Positions 38,301 through 50,304 of a DNA stretch of 64,000 nt are shown here, piece after piece; the stretch's first letter is position 1, and the number at the start of each line of letters is the position of its first letter. The notes below the pieces were generated by a model. The model had not been told where the DNA came from. It was given only the letters and a program-made list of their open reading frames with translations, and made no database searches. This DNA comes from Sclerurus mexicanus. Lineage: Eukaryota; Chordata; Aves; Passeriformes; Furnariidae. Position numbers and translations under genes: made by a program. The stretch is taken from NCBI GenBank assembly GCA_013396755.1, contig VWZF01003276.1:1489346-1553345 (forward strand). The letters are read 5' to 3'.

Positions 38301-40110
38301 GCCATCAAGAGGATCTTGCAGAGATGTACTCATCAAAGCTGTTACTGACACTGAAAAGTGCAGGTACTTAAACAGGTAGTTAAACAATTAACCGGTAGTT
38401 AAAGCACAATTATATTAATTAAAAATCTATAGTTGGTAATAGAGATTGTGTTGTAAGAACATAGGGAACCATAAGACCTTATCTTCTCCTTTTCTTTGTT
38501 TTTCTTATGTATTTTACTTTTCCCTGGAGCTCTGGTCTTATGTGGTATCTCACTATTTTCACTGTTGCTGTCACCTAAGAAGCTCGCAGTTGACCTGGCT
38601 GAAGACAAAAGCTGATGTCCTAGTAATGAGTGAATAACTATAGGTAAGGTAGGACAAGCTGCCTGGGACACTAGCAGTGCATAATCGTAAGTGATGGTTG
38701 CTATGATGGAGCAAAAGGAGGTGATGGAGAAAAGAGATCTGATACGGTTGAAACAATAGACTCAAAGTATACTTGTGGAAAAAGAGTAGCAAGAAAGAAG
38801 TTGGTGGTAGGAACTAAGACCTGAGAGGATGAAGGTATTGATGGGACATGTAGGTGTTTAACTGGACTAAAAAGGACACCACAATCTGGCAGGTGATCCA
38901 GTGGCAAAGAAGCAACCTTTTTATTCAGATAAAGATAAATTTGAACTGAAAAATATGTCTGGATTGTTGACCTGAGACACAAGAATTTGTTCCTGGAGAA
39001 GGGAGATGGAAGTACAGATTTGGAGAGAGAACAATACTGACTGTCTGCCAGCAAATTACATACGACACTCTTCATTACTCTTCATTCTATGTTACATATG
39101 AAGGACCAAACTTTACTTTTGAGTACACGCTGGTGTGTTGCTATTGTATTAGCCCAGGTTCTTGATGTAGGTAGCTCTAGAACCTTTCTTTTTATCTTCT
39201 CTCAGTCTTTACCTTTGCTTTAGTTTCTCTCCTGCTCTCAAAGAACACAGTGCAATATGTCAGCTACATTATCATTTCCAACAAGATCAGCCCCTCAAGC
39301 CACATCTGTATTGCTATAATGCAGACAATACTTGGATGCTTAGTTCCCCACACACTAATGTCTACCTGTGTCAGACCATAATAGAAAGGAATTTTAATAT
39401 TCAGACTGCATGAAATGGGACATATTAGTATATTGGACAACTTAGTTGTGTGGTTCTCAGAGTAAAATATTCTTGCATTCTTAGATGCTTGTCTGGTTGC
39501 ACAAGTACAATTGAAGTCTATGTGATATCTCCAGAAAGGTCCAATTTTTGGTACTCACCTAAGAATAGTCATGGCTTGACATTTTTTATATTCAACACTG
39601 CCATAGGCTGTTTTATTTTTACTTCAATTCAGATACTTGCAAGATGGGATATGTCTGTGGGAAATCAGGTTCTTCAGCCTATGCTGGAAAGGTTCTCAAT
39701 GGCATTAGGTTTCCTGTGTGTGAGGCCCGGACTAGCTATGAGGTTGCAGGGAACCTTTGTAACAAGAATCTACTTTCACCTATCTGTGATCCTCGCCAAG
39801 CTGGAAAGTGTCAGAAAAATTTCTGTTTGTTCAGTAGAAACTACTGAGATTTTAATGAAGAAGCCCCCATTCCTCCCTCATGCCATCTGCAGCAACATGC
39901 TGGAAATCCACTAAACTGCCAAAAAATTATGCTCCCTGTTTAAATGCAGGTACTGCAGCTGCCTACTATGGCCCAGTGAGATGCTGGGCATAAGGAGGGA
40001 GAAAGAGAGTGGGGAGAAAGGAAACAGCAGGACTTGGAAGTTAGAAATTAATTTTGAGCATGAAGAAGTAATAGGATCAGAAATAGGGAACATAATTTGA
40101 GACTACATCT
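35397..40110. other. Unannotated noncoding DNA
   Basis: No gene or interspersed repeat recognised over 4.7 kb. The longest frames are 154 codons at 39450-39914 (plus), with a second plus-strand frame of 67 codons nested at 39644-39847, and 124 codons at 38701-39075 (minus). None shows a domain, signal peptide or family motif I know. Confidence 0.5.
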
Positions 40111-40163
40111 CTATATACATATATACATACATACATACATACATACATATATGTACATATATG
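40111..40163. repeat. (ATAC)n microsatellite
   Basis: A CATA/ATAC tetranucleotide run with its cleanest part at about 40126-40149, flanked by imperfect ATAT/GTACAT units. Likely length-polymorphic. Confidence 0.9.
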
Positions 40164-42640
40164 AAAAACTGAATTAAAGTTGATCAGGCAACCCTAATAG
40201 TGCAATTTCTCAATTCTGGTGTCCCTTTCTCTACAAGCTTGATCACCTTTTACTCTTAGTTCTGCTGCCTATGCTTCATCACATATTATTTGCAATGTCC
40301 TGGACTATCTGCAGGGAGCTGACAGATATAATACAGAGCCTGCAGATTTGTGCACTGCTAGATCCAGGCAGGATAGCCTGATGTGTTACACATAGTACTA
40401 GATGCCTTTTTAAGGGTGCACTAATTGGTTTCAGTGAATTTTTTTGGGGGGGTACATGTTCACAGAGTGCTAAGTGCCATTTGTGTTAGTCAAAATCAAC
40501 AAGCAAAGTTGCTGCCTTGCACTGAACTCCACATCTGGCTCTGCTGTCCACCTCTGCATTTCTCAGCCACCCTGGCATGGCAGGCACCCATTATGGTTAA
40601 TTCTTGCTGCTGCAATGGATTCAAGGGAACTGCTGTCAAATAGACACAGCTGAATGCTACCTTGAGGTTATTCAATTCCATAGTGGAACTATCAGCTTGA
40701 ACCCTGGCTACTTCATTCTTCTGTCTTGTTCACAAATAAGCCTCTGATATCTCCCTGAGAAAGTGAACAGGCTAAAATTGTACCACAGTGTAACATGTTT
40801 AATGAATTTTTATGAAGAGATGAATTTGGCAATTAAAACTTTTTCTAAGTACATTCTTACATGTAGAACCCTTATAAATACAAGCTGAATTTACCAGTCC
40901 CAAAGTTGTATCAAACTTAGATGCTGACCATATTCTAGTTGTTTATTCATACACTGTGTTTTTTCCTTTTTGGCTCTTTTGTACTCCTGCATTACTTCAA
41001 GTACATTGACTCCTACTGTAGCTTGACTGTTGCAAACAAATGTCACCAAAACATTTTGAAACAAGCATGCAGCTGTTCTGCTAGGAGTGCGATACACTGT
41101 CTGCAGCGAAAACAGCCACAAGCACAAGGAACCCTAAAGGGCTAGCTAAAAGGCTTGTGCTGGGGGACAGTACAGGACTCATTGAAAATTTAGGTCAATT
41201 ATTTCTCTGTTCCATAAGTGCGAGTCTTAGGGCTGAAATTGTGGATAACAGTGGGTAGGCCTTTATGCTGTTAAACTTCACTTAGTTTGAAATGCTGGCA
41301 ATAAAACGCCAATTTAATTTACATTTTTGGCCTTTTCTAACTTACTCTAATGAAGAATGACTTCCCAAAGGCATGTAGAGAGCAGTTATCTCTGCAGGAT
41401 GCTATTCTGGCTACTGTGAAGAGGGAACAGGAACACACAAAATGTCTATTGATTTGCTGTGGTTTTGATAACTGTAGCATTTGTCTTAGTTTATGTCAGG
41501 AGATGCTGTGGCCATTCGGCCACTGTGCTGTGTGGGAAAGGTAGAACTTTGGAAATGTTGAAGTCTGGTTGCTTAGTCTCTTTGAGAGCAAATAAAACAC
41601 CCTCAAAATATATTTAAAACTACCTAAAAACTGCAGCACCACTTAAGTAATAGAAGCTGAATCAATAAATATATGTGACACAGTAGAATACTCCCCTCTT
41701 GTCTCTGCATCCTGTAATGAATGAAATCCTTGCAGCCTGAAAGCATGGAGAACTCATGATTCTATCTTGTATTTTTTTCCACAAGTTTTGAAGAAGATGG
41801 TGCAGCTACTAGCCAAGCAGGCTAAAGCCACAAGACTAGTGACTACAAGAGTGAATGCATCAAGCAAGTGAAACAGGGCAATCTGTAGTATTTCATACCC
41901 TTATAAATCAGAATGCTGGCTCAGCCTTTGCTTTGTTCTATAGGGGAGGTTATGATGCATAGCAATGAACAGATTACTGAACAAAGCTACAGTATTTTTT
42001 AATTAAGGTATCTATCAGTCATTAAAATCAACAAAAATGGGCTGCTCAGTGGTGTTATTTGAATAAAAATTCAGCAGTGTTGTTGCAGATAAATCTAGGC
42101 AAGACTAAAGAGACTTTCTGGCACACTAGGTGCTTGGTAACCCTACATGCACAAAGAGCAAGGCACAGCAGGGATGCTTTTTGTTCGTTGGAGAAAAATC
42201 CCAGAGAAAGATAGAATTGGGGAAAAAAAAAAATCATTCCTACGCATTTCTAGATTGATTCTAGATTGAAAAGTGTGCTGAGCAAATACAGGAAAAATTA
42301 TCCTCCATTCCCACACTGTCTGGTAAAATGAGATGCCCCTTCTCAGGGTCCTTTAAGTCCAGGGCTGGTGTGACTGTTGCAGTCACACCACACGCAGTCA
42401 GGTCTGGTGATGACATAACCTGTCAGCTGGAGGGGACTTCCCCAAAGGAGCCCATGTCATCGCTTGCTTCTCAAAACACTCCAGAGGCTTTCAAGGACTT
42501 CTGGAAACTGGATATAGCCAAGAGCAGCTGTTGTAACAGGTGTGCTGTTCAGTGATCCCTCAGGGTTAGATCCACAAGGGAGTGAAATCACCACTAACTC
42601 CGATTTTTAGGTGCTAGCTTGTGAATCCATGACACTCACA
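40164..42640. other. Unannotated noncoding DNA with local dyad
   Basis: No gene recognised. It includes a two-copy 11-bp tandem repeat 'ttctagattga' at 42248-42269 and the hairpin described separately at 42366-42390. 42320-42560 is richer in GC than its surroundings, with no recognised coding content. Confidence 0.5.
42366..42390. repeat. Perfect 11-bp inverted repeat, 3-nt loop
   Basis: Arm TGGTGTGACTG (42366-42376), spacer TTG, complementary arm CAGTCACACCA (42380-42390). No T run follows within typical terminator distance, and in a vertebrate context an intrinsic terminator is not expected. Function unknown. Confidence 0.85.
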
Positions 42641-42690
42641 TCCTTCTTTTTTTTTTTTTTTTTTTTTTTTTTTCTTTTTTTTTTTCCCCC
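42641..42690. repeat. Long poly-T/C-tailed tract
   Basis: 27 T (42647-42673), one C, 11 T (42675-42685), then five C. It is the longest homopolymer in the window. Read on the minus strand it would be a poly-A tail with its body at 42691 rightwards, which is the GC-richer side. Confidence 0.9.
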
Positions 42691-45600
42691 GCTGTCACCT
42701 ATCTTTGGATGTGTGGAAAGCCCATCAGAGTGGGGTAGGCAGAGGAAGCTGCCAACACAAGGCCTGAACTAGGATTTCCTTCTTCCTGGTGAAGGCTGCC
42801 AGCAGTCAGGGGTTGACTCCTGACCGTCCTTGCTCATGCAGACATTTCACTGTGCCACACAGATGGAAACAGACTCAACATGGGAGGTATCCAGGGCATC
42901 TTCTCTCAGGTGGCCTATAGCAAGACGGACACCCTCCTCCACCATGTGGCACCGCTTGGTGGCTCTCAGAGCAGGAGGTCAATCCCAGAGCAAGCACAAC
43001 AATCACAAGGTGCCATCATAGATAACAGAGCTACTGACAGAGGCAGGCACAAGATACACCTCCCACCTAGGGGATCACACAGTGGAAGTATGATGCAATA
43101 GCTGTGAAATATGTCTTTCGGTGATTCATACTATAAATTAAAGGTTATCCTAACTCTTTTCAGTACAATATATACTTTAAAGAATTATTCTTCTGGTATG
43201 AATCACCAAACCAGTCTTCCCTTTAGCATAGCAACCGAGATCAAATTGCAACTGGTCAGGAAAAAGAATGTAATTTAACTTCTCAACTAATTTTGAATTA
43301 GGGAATATACTATGTTCAAGATTAAGTTTTCAAGGGAAATAAACCTCCAAAACCAGAATTCAGGCACCCTTAATGCACAGATAGCTTTTTTGTCCAGGCA
43401 GGTCTTGGTGTTGCCCCAGCCTGCACTGGGGTGTAGTGGGGTTGGGGCTCTACTAGCTGAGGACGCAGCAGATAACCAGAGGAACCGTGGGCTCAATCAC
43501 CTCTCAGAGCCATTGTCAGGGTGAGCAAGGAACAGGAAACCTGGTAAGTCTCACTGTGGCAAGAAGGTATCAGAGGGGCAATTTGGGGAAAATATGGCAT
43601 CCAGAGCCTAGAGGTCTGTGGCATACAGCTAGGGCACTTGGGGAAGCATTCAGGGAGAGGCAGAGAGGTGGATGAGTGAGTCAGATCTTCTCCTAGGGTT
43701 TGTTTTGGTCAAAAGCTTTGACAGACTGCATATTCCTGCAGAAAACTGAATATGCAGGTTTTTTTCCAAAGGAAATATTTCGACTAGTTTAATTTCTTGA
43801 TTTTTAATTCCTAGAATCTTAGTCTTAAATGCAGTGGTAGCATCTGTTTGTTTACATCTACGATCTACAATCCATTCACAGCTCTGGCAGTGTGCTGTCT
43901 CTGAGTGTTCAGATTAGGCTTGAGGTTTGGAGCATGGGGACAGAGCAAGACCTCTTGATTTGAACTTGAAAGCAAAGGATTAGAGGAATAGTGGGAGGAA
44001 GAACCATTCCCACACTAAATTGAGTGTGAGTGGTATGGCTATGTAGTAGAGCTGTTTTAAAGAGCAAAGTCTTCTGAACTCTACTAAACTAGCTGCAGCT
44101 CAACTCTACACAGTTCAATTCCTTCAGAAAGATTTGAATCTCACTGCTGCATTGTGTTATGGAACCACATATTCACCAGCTATTCAAGCAGTGATGAGCC
44201 CTGGAGTCTGTTTCAGGCTCAGTATGAGGGGTTGGGTATGAGGAAGAGAATAGTTTACATAGATGAGGATATCTATAATAGTTTAATCACCCCATAAGAC
44301 AATGTCAGGCACTAGATACGATTACAAAGAGCTAAATGTGATCTGGAGGTGGTCTGTAGTAACAGGGAAGTCATGGACAAGATCTTCTCTAAGATAATTT
44401 TAAAAGTTCTGATTTTTCCCAGCCTTTGTATGTTGAGGTTCATATGAGTTCAGTTAATGAAAAGCAAAATGAATTCTGAGACTTCTCAGGAGAAAGGAGA
44501 GGAATAGGCAAAAGTTTTGGACTGGGAAATGTTTTCTAAAAGTGTATATATATCACAGTAGCCAAGTTCTACCACTGTACGAGCACAAGAGGAGAAACAA
44601 TGTGTTTTAAGAACAGTAATCAGAAACTTATAGCTAGAGGGGGAAAAAAAGGACACAATTTACTAAATATTTGCCCAAAGTGCCAAATTTCAAATCTTAT
44701 TCTTTCTGCAATACCCAGAACACTCAAGGTTTTATCAGACCATCAGAATAATTTGAAAATGCTCATTTATAAACTGAGTTTTAGAATTTGCAACAGCAAC
44801 AAGATATTTACTTGGGGGAAGTTTAAAGAGCTGATGAAAACTCAATTACTGTCACTCAGCCATAACACAGCACAAGAAGAAAGGTTCTAAACTATTAAAT
44901 GCACCGGAAATAAATGACAGTTTTTTCATCAGTGAGTTTATTGTTCCTTTTAATTGGATACCACATACAAAGTGATGGTTATTAAAAGGAGCTGCTATTT
45001 CTAACTGCCCTATTATTAGCATATACTACTGTCAAAAGTCTTAATAATTTGCATTTTTATCATAAAATGTCACTGTATTTTTCTCCCTGAACTAATCCAC
45101 ACTTTATCAGTCTTACTCTTTAGCTTTCTTAGTGAGTTTCTTAAATCAATGTGTTATTTTTATTGCTTTCTACTGAACTATTTCTGCCCACAAAAGTATT
45201 CTAAATAAGTTTTTCAAATTCAAAACCAGTATTCTGGATGAGTTTTACACAGAATCACTATTTTCAGAACATATTTATGCTCTTCAGAGAACTGTGTAGA
45301 ACCAATCTCACCTGAAAATGTGAGAAGGCAGATAGCTTTTACTATGAAAAAGTGCATAGGTCGGCAAATGCTGTCTTCAGCTTTGTGATTTTAGATTTGA
45401 AGACATCTTAATTACATTTCAAATGAAATGCAGATAATTAGAGAAATGATTAAAAACCTTCTGAACAAAGTAAAAGGACAAAAAATAAAGGAACTGTACA
45501 TGTTGAATTTTACATGACCAAGAAAAGCTTTTCTGCATAAACATTTATTCTTAAATTGTTTATAAGTAATTCAGATTTATTTTTGTGGTCTTAATGACAT

Positions 45601-46184
45601 AGGTTTGTTAGGCCAGATATCAGTAAACAAGCCATAAAACTTGAAATGCCAAATTGCCTTGCTCTCCAAAGCACATTAAGCTTCTATTGCATAGCATTAT
45701 GGACGTATTGAGATGCTCATATAAACACTCATCATAATACATGGACATCTGAGTGTAGGACATGTAGATGAAGAACTGATTGACCATCAGAGAAGAATTT
45801 ATGTTCCCTAGTCTGTTTTAATGTGTGCGATTATGAGAATTTTCCCTGTCTGTCCTTCTGTTCTGAAAGGGTATTCAGCAGATGATTCCTTAATAACTCT
45901 TTTAAGAAAACTTTATATTATGAATATTTCTCCTAGATTTTTCTTGAATGCAAAAATGTGGCCTCTGCATCTTCAGTTTTGTCGTACTATGGATCTGCAC
46001 ACCTGCTGTGAAAATACAAGCACATTTTCATGCTTTTAGAGGGAACTGGAATTTATATAGAACCATCTGACAACCTAATTATTCTCTTGGAAATCATTGG
46101 GTTAAAGCTTTGCTTTACATTTTTTACTAGTATCTCTTAAAACAGTAGGATAGATTTCTTTGCAATACAGTTGCAGCTTCATCA
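42691..46184. other. Unannotated noncoding DNA, left part GC-richer
   Basis: 42691-43110 is noticeably richer in GC and has overlapping plus-strand frames (42830-43021, 42880-43101) with no recognised product. 43380-43680 is also GC-richer. The remainder is AT-rich with no gene or repeat recognised. Confidence 0.45.
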
Positions 46185-46307
46185 TTAGAGAACTCCTAGA
46201 ACCTGCTAGACAAACATCTATTTCAAGCATCATAAAACAAATTAATCCTACTTTTGGACAGAGTGATGAATTAGATAGCCCCTAGCACCACTTCCAATTC
46301 TATGATT
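46185..46307 (+). mobile_element. Old CR1-type LINE 3'-end remnant
   Basis: The run 'ctagacaaacatct' (46206-46219), 'gatgaattagatagccccta' (46264-46283), then 'cacttccaattctatgatta' (46289-46308) follows the final C-terminal residues and 3' terminus of CR1 (typically ctagacaaacacct, ggactagatgacc, ccttccaac, attctatgatt). About 120 bp is recognisable and strongly diverged. Confidence 0.6.
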
Positions 46308-46997
46308 AGATCATATTTCCTGAAAAAGAGCATATAATATGATTTCTGGTTCTGAATCAGGCTGTAGATTGACCCTGTTGACCAGATGGCTACTTCACAG
46401 AAAAATCTCAGGGTGTATAGAAAAAAACCCCAAGGGTATTTGTAAGTGGATGTAGAATAAAATCTTATGGAGAATATGTTGAATAGCAGGAGAATGGAAC
46501 ACATTCTATCATCTGCGAATCTAAGAAAGAATTTTATAGCCCAGCATGTAGCCTGACATGGTTCACAGAGATTAAAAAATGGCTAAAGAACAAATTTAGC
46601 TCCTCTTCCGGGATGGAATGAAAAGAAATTCTAAGTGTGCAGAGACATAATTTATGCCATTCCTCTCAGTAGTTTGAAGAGGAAAAAAACCACATGGTAT
46701 TTACCATAGTGCTAAGGTCTTAGAAATGAAAAACAATGATTATCAGAAAAGGTCTGGAAAATTTGTTAGAACATTTGTTTTTCACCCATTTTCTGTCAAC
46801 CTGTAAATACTGAGAATTCTGTAACGTTTTAGAAGTTCAAAATGCTTTATATGCAGTAAAAATTACTGTCTGTGCTACAGCAGCATCTGGAGACTCTAAA
46901 AGTGCTTTTGCCTTTTTTAGGTAAATACATACCCACAATGCTCAGAAGCAATGCATTTCCCACAGAGTTCAAATTCCAAACTGAAAAGCCAGCAATG
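46308..46997. other. Unannotated noncoding DNA
   Basis: No gene or repeat recognised. Confidence 0.5.
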
Positions 46998-47124
46998 ATG
47001 TTCCTAGTTTGTGTGGTGTTTGGGTTTTATTTGTGTTTGTTTGTGGGTTTTTTTCAGTTTGGTTTTATGCTTTTATTGTTATTGTTGTTTGTTTTGGTTT
47101 TAATTTTGTAGGAAAAAAAAAAAG
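46998..47124. repeat. T/G-rich low-complexity block ending in A run
   Basis: TTTG/TTG-rich sequence resembling the block at 17151-17270, followed by an 11-12 base A run near 47113-47124. The Phe/Leu-rich frame through it (46872-47111) is compositional. Confidence 0.75.
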
Positions 47125-47849
47125 CAGAGATAGAGTACATACATTGCTTGAAAATCACCCAGAAAACCCATATCAGAACTGAGTTAATTGCTGCCAACTG
47201 TCCTTCTGTGGACATAATAATTTTAGTTGTAAGCAGACAGTGATTCTACAATCAGATCTACAAGCTGCAAGAGATCACTTGAAGGGATCCAGTGATAGGC
47301 CCATGACCTCTGCTCAGAAACCATTTAGGAAACACCGAGAGTGGTTGTGGTACAAATAATAAATTTGTACATATATTATTTGTTTGCATAACCTCTTATA
47401 CACACCTGAAACTGAACAACTGCTTACGCATTTAGTACATTCGTCAAAATAGTATCAACAATCCAGTTTGTTGATGAGAAAAAGTGAGTAATTGAAGTAG
47501 AAGGCTACTAGAGAGAGAGAAATATTTCTTGTGATGCCTTAGTAGATCTAGAGGGCTGATTTCTATATCAAATGTCTCAAGTACAGTCTGATGACACTTC
47601 AGAATATTGAAGGAACTGCATTCCCAGCTCTAGAGTTTTGTCAGAAGAAAATGAAAATCTGCTATTGTATTTTTGAAGGTAATTATTGAAGTGAAAAACT
47701 TCATCAGATTGAACTGTAAGCACTTGGCCAACCCATGTGAATCCATAATTTGTTGTTCTGCAGGGTCATAGATCACCATGACATCAACAGATCCCAGAAG
47801 ACTTAATTTGGCCGACACAACTGGGAATAATATTAAATGACAAAAATGA
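47125..47849. other. Unannotated noncoding DNA
   Basis: No gene recognised. The 165-codon minus frame (47630-48127) runs through the SINE below and so is not a protein gene. Confidence 0.5.
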
Positions 47850-47984
47850 AAGAATTGCAGAATTTTCTTAGTTGGAAGGGATGCACAGTAATCATAGAGT
47901 GCAGCTCTTAAGTGAATGGCCCATATGGGGATCAAACTTGTGACCTTGGTGTTATTAGCACCATGCTCTAGCCAAGTAAACACA
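47850..47984 (-). mobile_element. TguSINE1-like tRNA-Ile/CR1-tailed SINE
   Basis: Read on the minus strand, the head resembles tRNA-Ile(AAT). 'tggctagagcatggtg' covers the D-arm end and anticodon stem, the anticodon loop CTAATAA (complement of 47952-47958) is intact, and the B-box-like AGTTTGATCC (complement of 47929-47938) is followed by 'ccatatgggcca'. The tRNA part then passes through 'ttcacttaagag' into a CR1-like tail, 'cccttccaactaag...ttctgcaattc'. The A box is damaged (TTTACTTGG instead of a good TGGC-type box). Such SINEs depend on CR1 machinery for retroposition. The family is described in zebra finch. Confidence 0.85.
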
Positions 47985-48677
47985 TGAAGAACCTGGAAAA
48001 GCAACAAGACCTGAGGTGCTTCATGTAAGCCACACAACATGTCACAAATACTGCATGTAGTTAAATATAATGTGTTTAGCGAAGAGAGGTAGGGAGCCAT
48101 ATGAAGTAGATGGAGTAAGAAAAACACGTTGTGTGAATTAAATAAATATAAATTAAAAATTTTTCATTTCCATTCAATGTTACAAATATCAAGCAACAAA
48201 ATCTACAATATATACTGTTTGTGGATGAAACAAAAAAGAAATAAAAAAAAATCTATTTTCTTTCTTCTGATGGAGTTTTAGTTATGTTGAAGGCATTTAT
48301 CTTTAAATTTTAATATAAATATGTTTTACTATCTGTTGTCTACCTTGTAAAATATTTTATTTGCAGATAAATGAGTATCTAAACACTCCAAATACGAATA
48401 CTTATTTTTAAAAATTCTGGCTTATTTTTATTACTGTGGCATTAGAAAATGGCTTCAATTCCTTAGCATTATTTATCTAAGGAAATTAGCAAAATGAATA
48501 TAATTTTTAGAAATCTCTACCTGAAGGAAAAAAGTTGCTGGAATTGATTAAAATTATGGGAGAGAGCTTATTTGCTATAATACTTAACAGTTTGTATTTA
48601 TACTAGCCCCTTATAGCACTTCCATAGACAGGTTAGCTTCATCTCTGGTAAAATATATTTGAGTTTTTCTACAGGCT
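47985..48677. other. Unannotated noncoding DNA
   Basis: Very AT-rich. No gene or repeat recognised. Confidence 0.5.
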
Positions 48678-49306
48678 GTGCTTCTGCCAGTTCCCAGGCA
48701 TAGAGGCACAGATGGTTGTGGAAACCAAAGTTCACTGGTCAAGTATATGGTTCCTGAAGCAGATCTGACCTGGACTGAAGCATGGGTCTATTTATATCTT
48801 GATGCCTACTGGGTTCCCAGTTCAGCATTCCTGCCTTGCTGCCAGTCCATGGGTTACATTTTCCAGCTAATCAGTACTGTGATGGAGACCTTGCCACTTG
48901 CTCTCTCAGTTATGGTGGGAGTCAGATTACGCAAACATGGCAAAAAGATGGAGTGCAGTGGAGAGGAAGGTGGAAACATTGACTGTGAAAGGGCACCATC
49001 TATTCAGCTGGAACAACTTGGATTTAGCTGGAGGAGCTGTTTTAGCAATGGCTGGTTGATGGGGTATATTTGTGAAGAACAGTAAAACTCAATTTTATGG
49101 TTAGAGCACAGTGCCTTCACTCTTCTTTTCCTGTGGAAAAAAAAAGTCCTCTAAAAAAGCCTGTTTGCAACTTTTAACTTAGCAAAGGTATTCTCATCCA
49201 CAACTGCTTACCACCAAAGGCTTCTCTTGAATAAAGTCTACACTGGTGTTTAATCAAGGCAAACAGCAAGGAGACTACCAAACGCTTAAAAAAAAAAAAA
49301 AAAAAA
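48678..49306 (+). other. Candidate processed retrocopy (frame, AATAAA, poly-A)
   Basis: An open frame of 135 codons (48678-49085) lies in a GC-richer island within AT-rich DNA. It is followed by AATAAA at 49230-49235 and a 19-base A run at 49288-49306. This order resembles a processed transcript inserted on the plus strand. I do not recognise the product: it has several Cys and Trp and one hydrophobic stretch near the middle, but no family motif. The 53-base gap from AATAAA to the A run is longer than usual, so coincidence is quite possible. Confidence 0.2.
49288..49306. repeat. Poly-A tract (19 bp)
   Basis: Uninterrupted A run. A second A-rich run interrupted by T lies at about 49400-49420. 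Confidence 0.9.
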
Positions 49307-50164
49307 GGTCAAATTATTGCTTATTGGAATATTTTTCAGCTACTGTTACATATGTTCAAGGTTAAGGAGAGGGAATGTTGCAGAATAGAAGCAAAACAGC
49401 AAAAAAAAAATAAAAAAATAGAATAACACACCCAAACCAGACAAATACAATTACAGTTTAGTAATTAGTGTCTAGCCTGTAGGCACCCATCTCCTGAAAG
49501 AAGACAGACACAAGGGGTTTGGTACCTTACCTCCCTCCATGTGCTGTGTGTACAAGAGAGTGTAAGCCTTTGCAGGAGACATTTCATTGCAAGTGAGGGA
49601 CATCTCAGGCTGTGCAGCAGAGAAACAGCAAGCTGTCAAGTGAAAATGAGAAGTCAGTGGTTCCCACACAGGGCAGTGAAGCAGGGTGCACTCTGTCTTC
49701 TTGATGCCCAGGGCCTGTAACCTTCTTGAAGGAGAGGAAGCTAAGCTTTGTCTTCCAGAGAAGGGAGTGCACTCTGCTCTGAGCAGGGGAGCTGCTATTG
49801 CTGTGAAGTAACATCATGGCATGAGGTAACTGCAAACCAAAAACTTTTACTTCAGGAAGAGAGCTTTTACCACAAAGCTAGAGACCAAGAGTGGCATTTT
49901 ATGTCACTCCCACTGATGTGCAATTATGCAACAGCAAACATCTGAGAGTGATGGAAAAGAAAAAAGAAAGTAGAGGAGACAGTAGGTTTTCCAGCTGAGC
50001 AGAGGGCCTTGGCCATGAAAGCACATCTTCTCAGGGCAGCTGGGACATCTGAAGAGGAGAAAGCATGTGTCTTTCCTGTTTTCATGTCCTAACTGCACTA
50101 GACAGTGGAGGGAGCATGAGATTGCATGTGTAGGTTTCCTGACTCTGTCCCAAGGCACTAGAAG
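49307..50164. other. Unannotated noncoding DNA
   Basis: No gene or repeat recognised. Overlapping frames on both strands at 49472-50158 argue against coding. Confidence 0.5.
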
Positions 50165-50304
50165 ACCCTGAGACTAACTCAGTTCATTAGGGCATGGTGC
50201 TAGTAGTGCCAAGGTTGCAGGTTCAGTCCAAGTATGAGCCATTTGCGTGAGAGTTGGACTTGATAATTCTTTAGGGTCTATTTCAACTCAGAATATTTTG
50301 TGAC
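50165..50304 (+). mobile_element. TguSINE1-like tRNA-Ile/CR1-tailed SINE
   Basis: Plus-strand copy of the same family as 47850-47984. The A-box region is 'ctaactcagttcattagggc' (50173-50192), the anticodon arm 'catggtgctagtagtgcc' (50193-50210, loop mutated to CTAGTAG), the B-box-like GGTTCAGTCC lies at 50220-50229, and the tRNA end is 'aagtatgagcca'. The junction 'tttgcgtgagagttggact' leads to the tail 'tttcaactcagaatattttg' (50281-50300). The tail corresponds to a CR1 3' end. The element is a pseudo-tRNA and not a functional tRNA gene. Confidence 0.88.

Noticed and set aside
39450..39914. 154-codon plus-strand open frame with a second plus-strand frame nested at 39644-39847
   Set aside because: One or so frame of this length is expected by chance over six frames in 64 kb. 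No domain, no consistent splice context, and an overlapping open frame weakens any coding claim.
40111..40163. Regular repeat array considered as CRISPR-like
   Set aside because: It is a tetranucleotide microsatellite with no spacers, in vertebrate DNA.
47630..48127. 165-codon minus-strand open frame, the longest in the window
   Set aside because: It runs straight through the tRNA-derived SINE at 47850-47984, so it is a fortuitous frame and not a gene.
50171..50243. tRNA-Ile gene
   Set aside because: The anticodon loop is mutated, the acceptor stem does not pair and a CR1-type tail follows. It is a SINE head.
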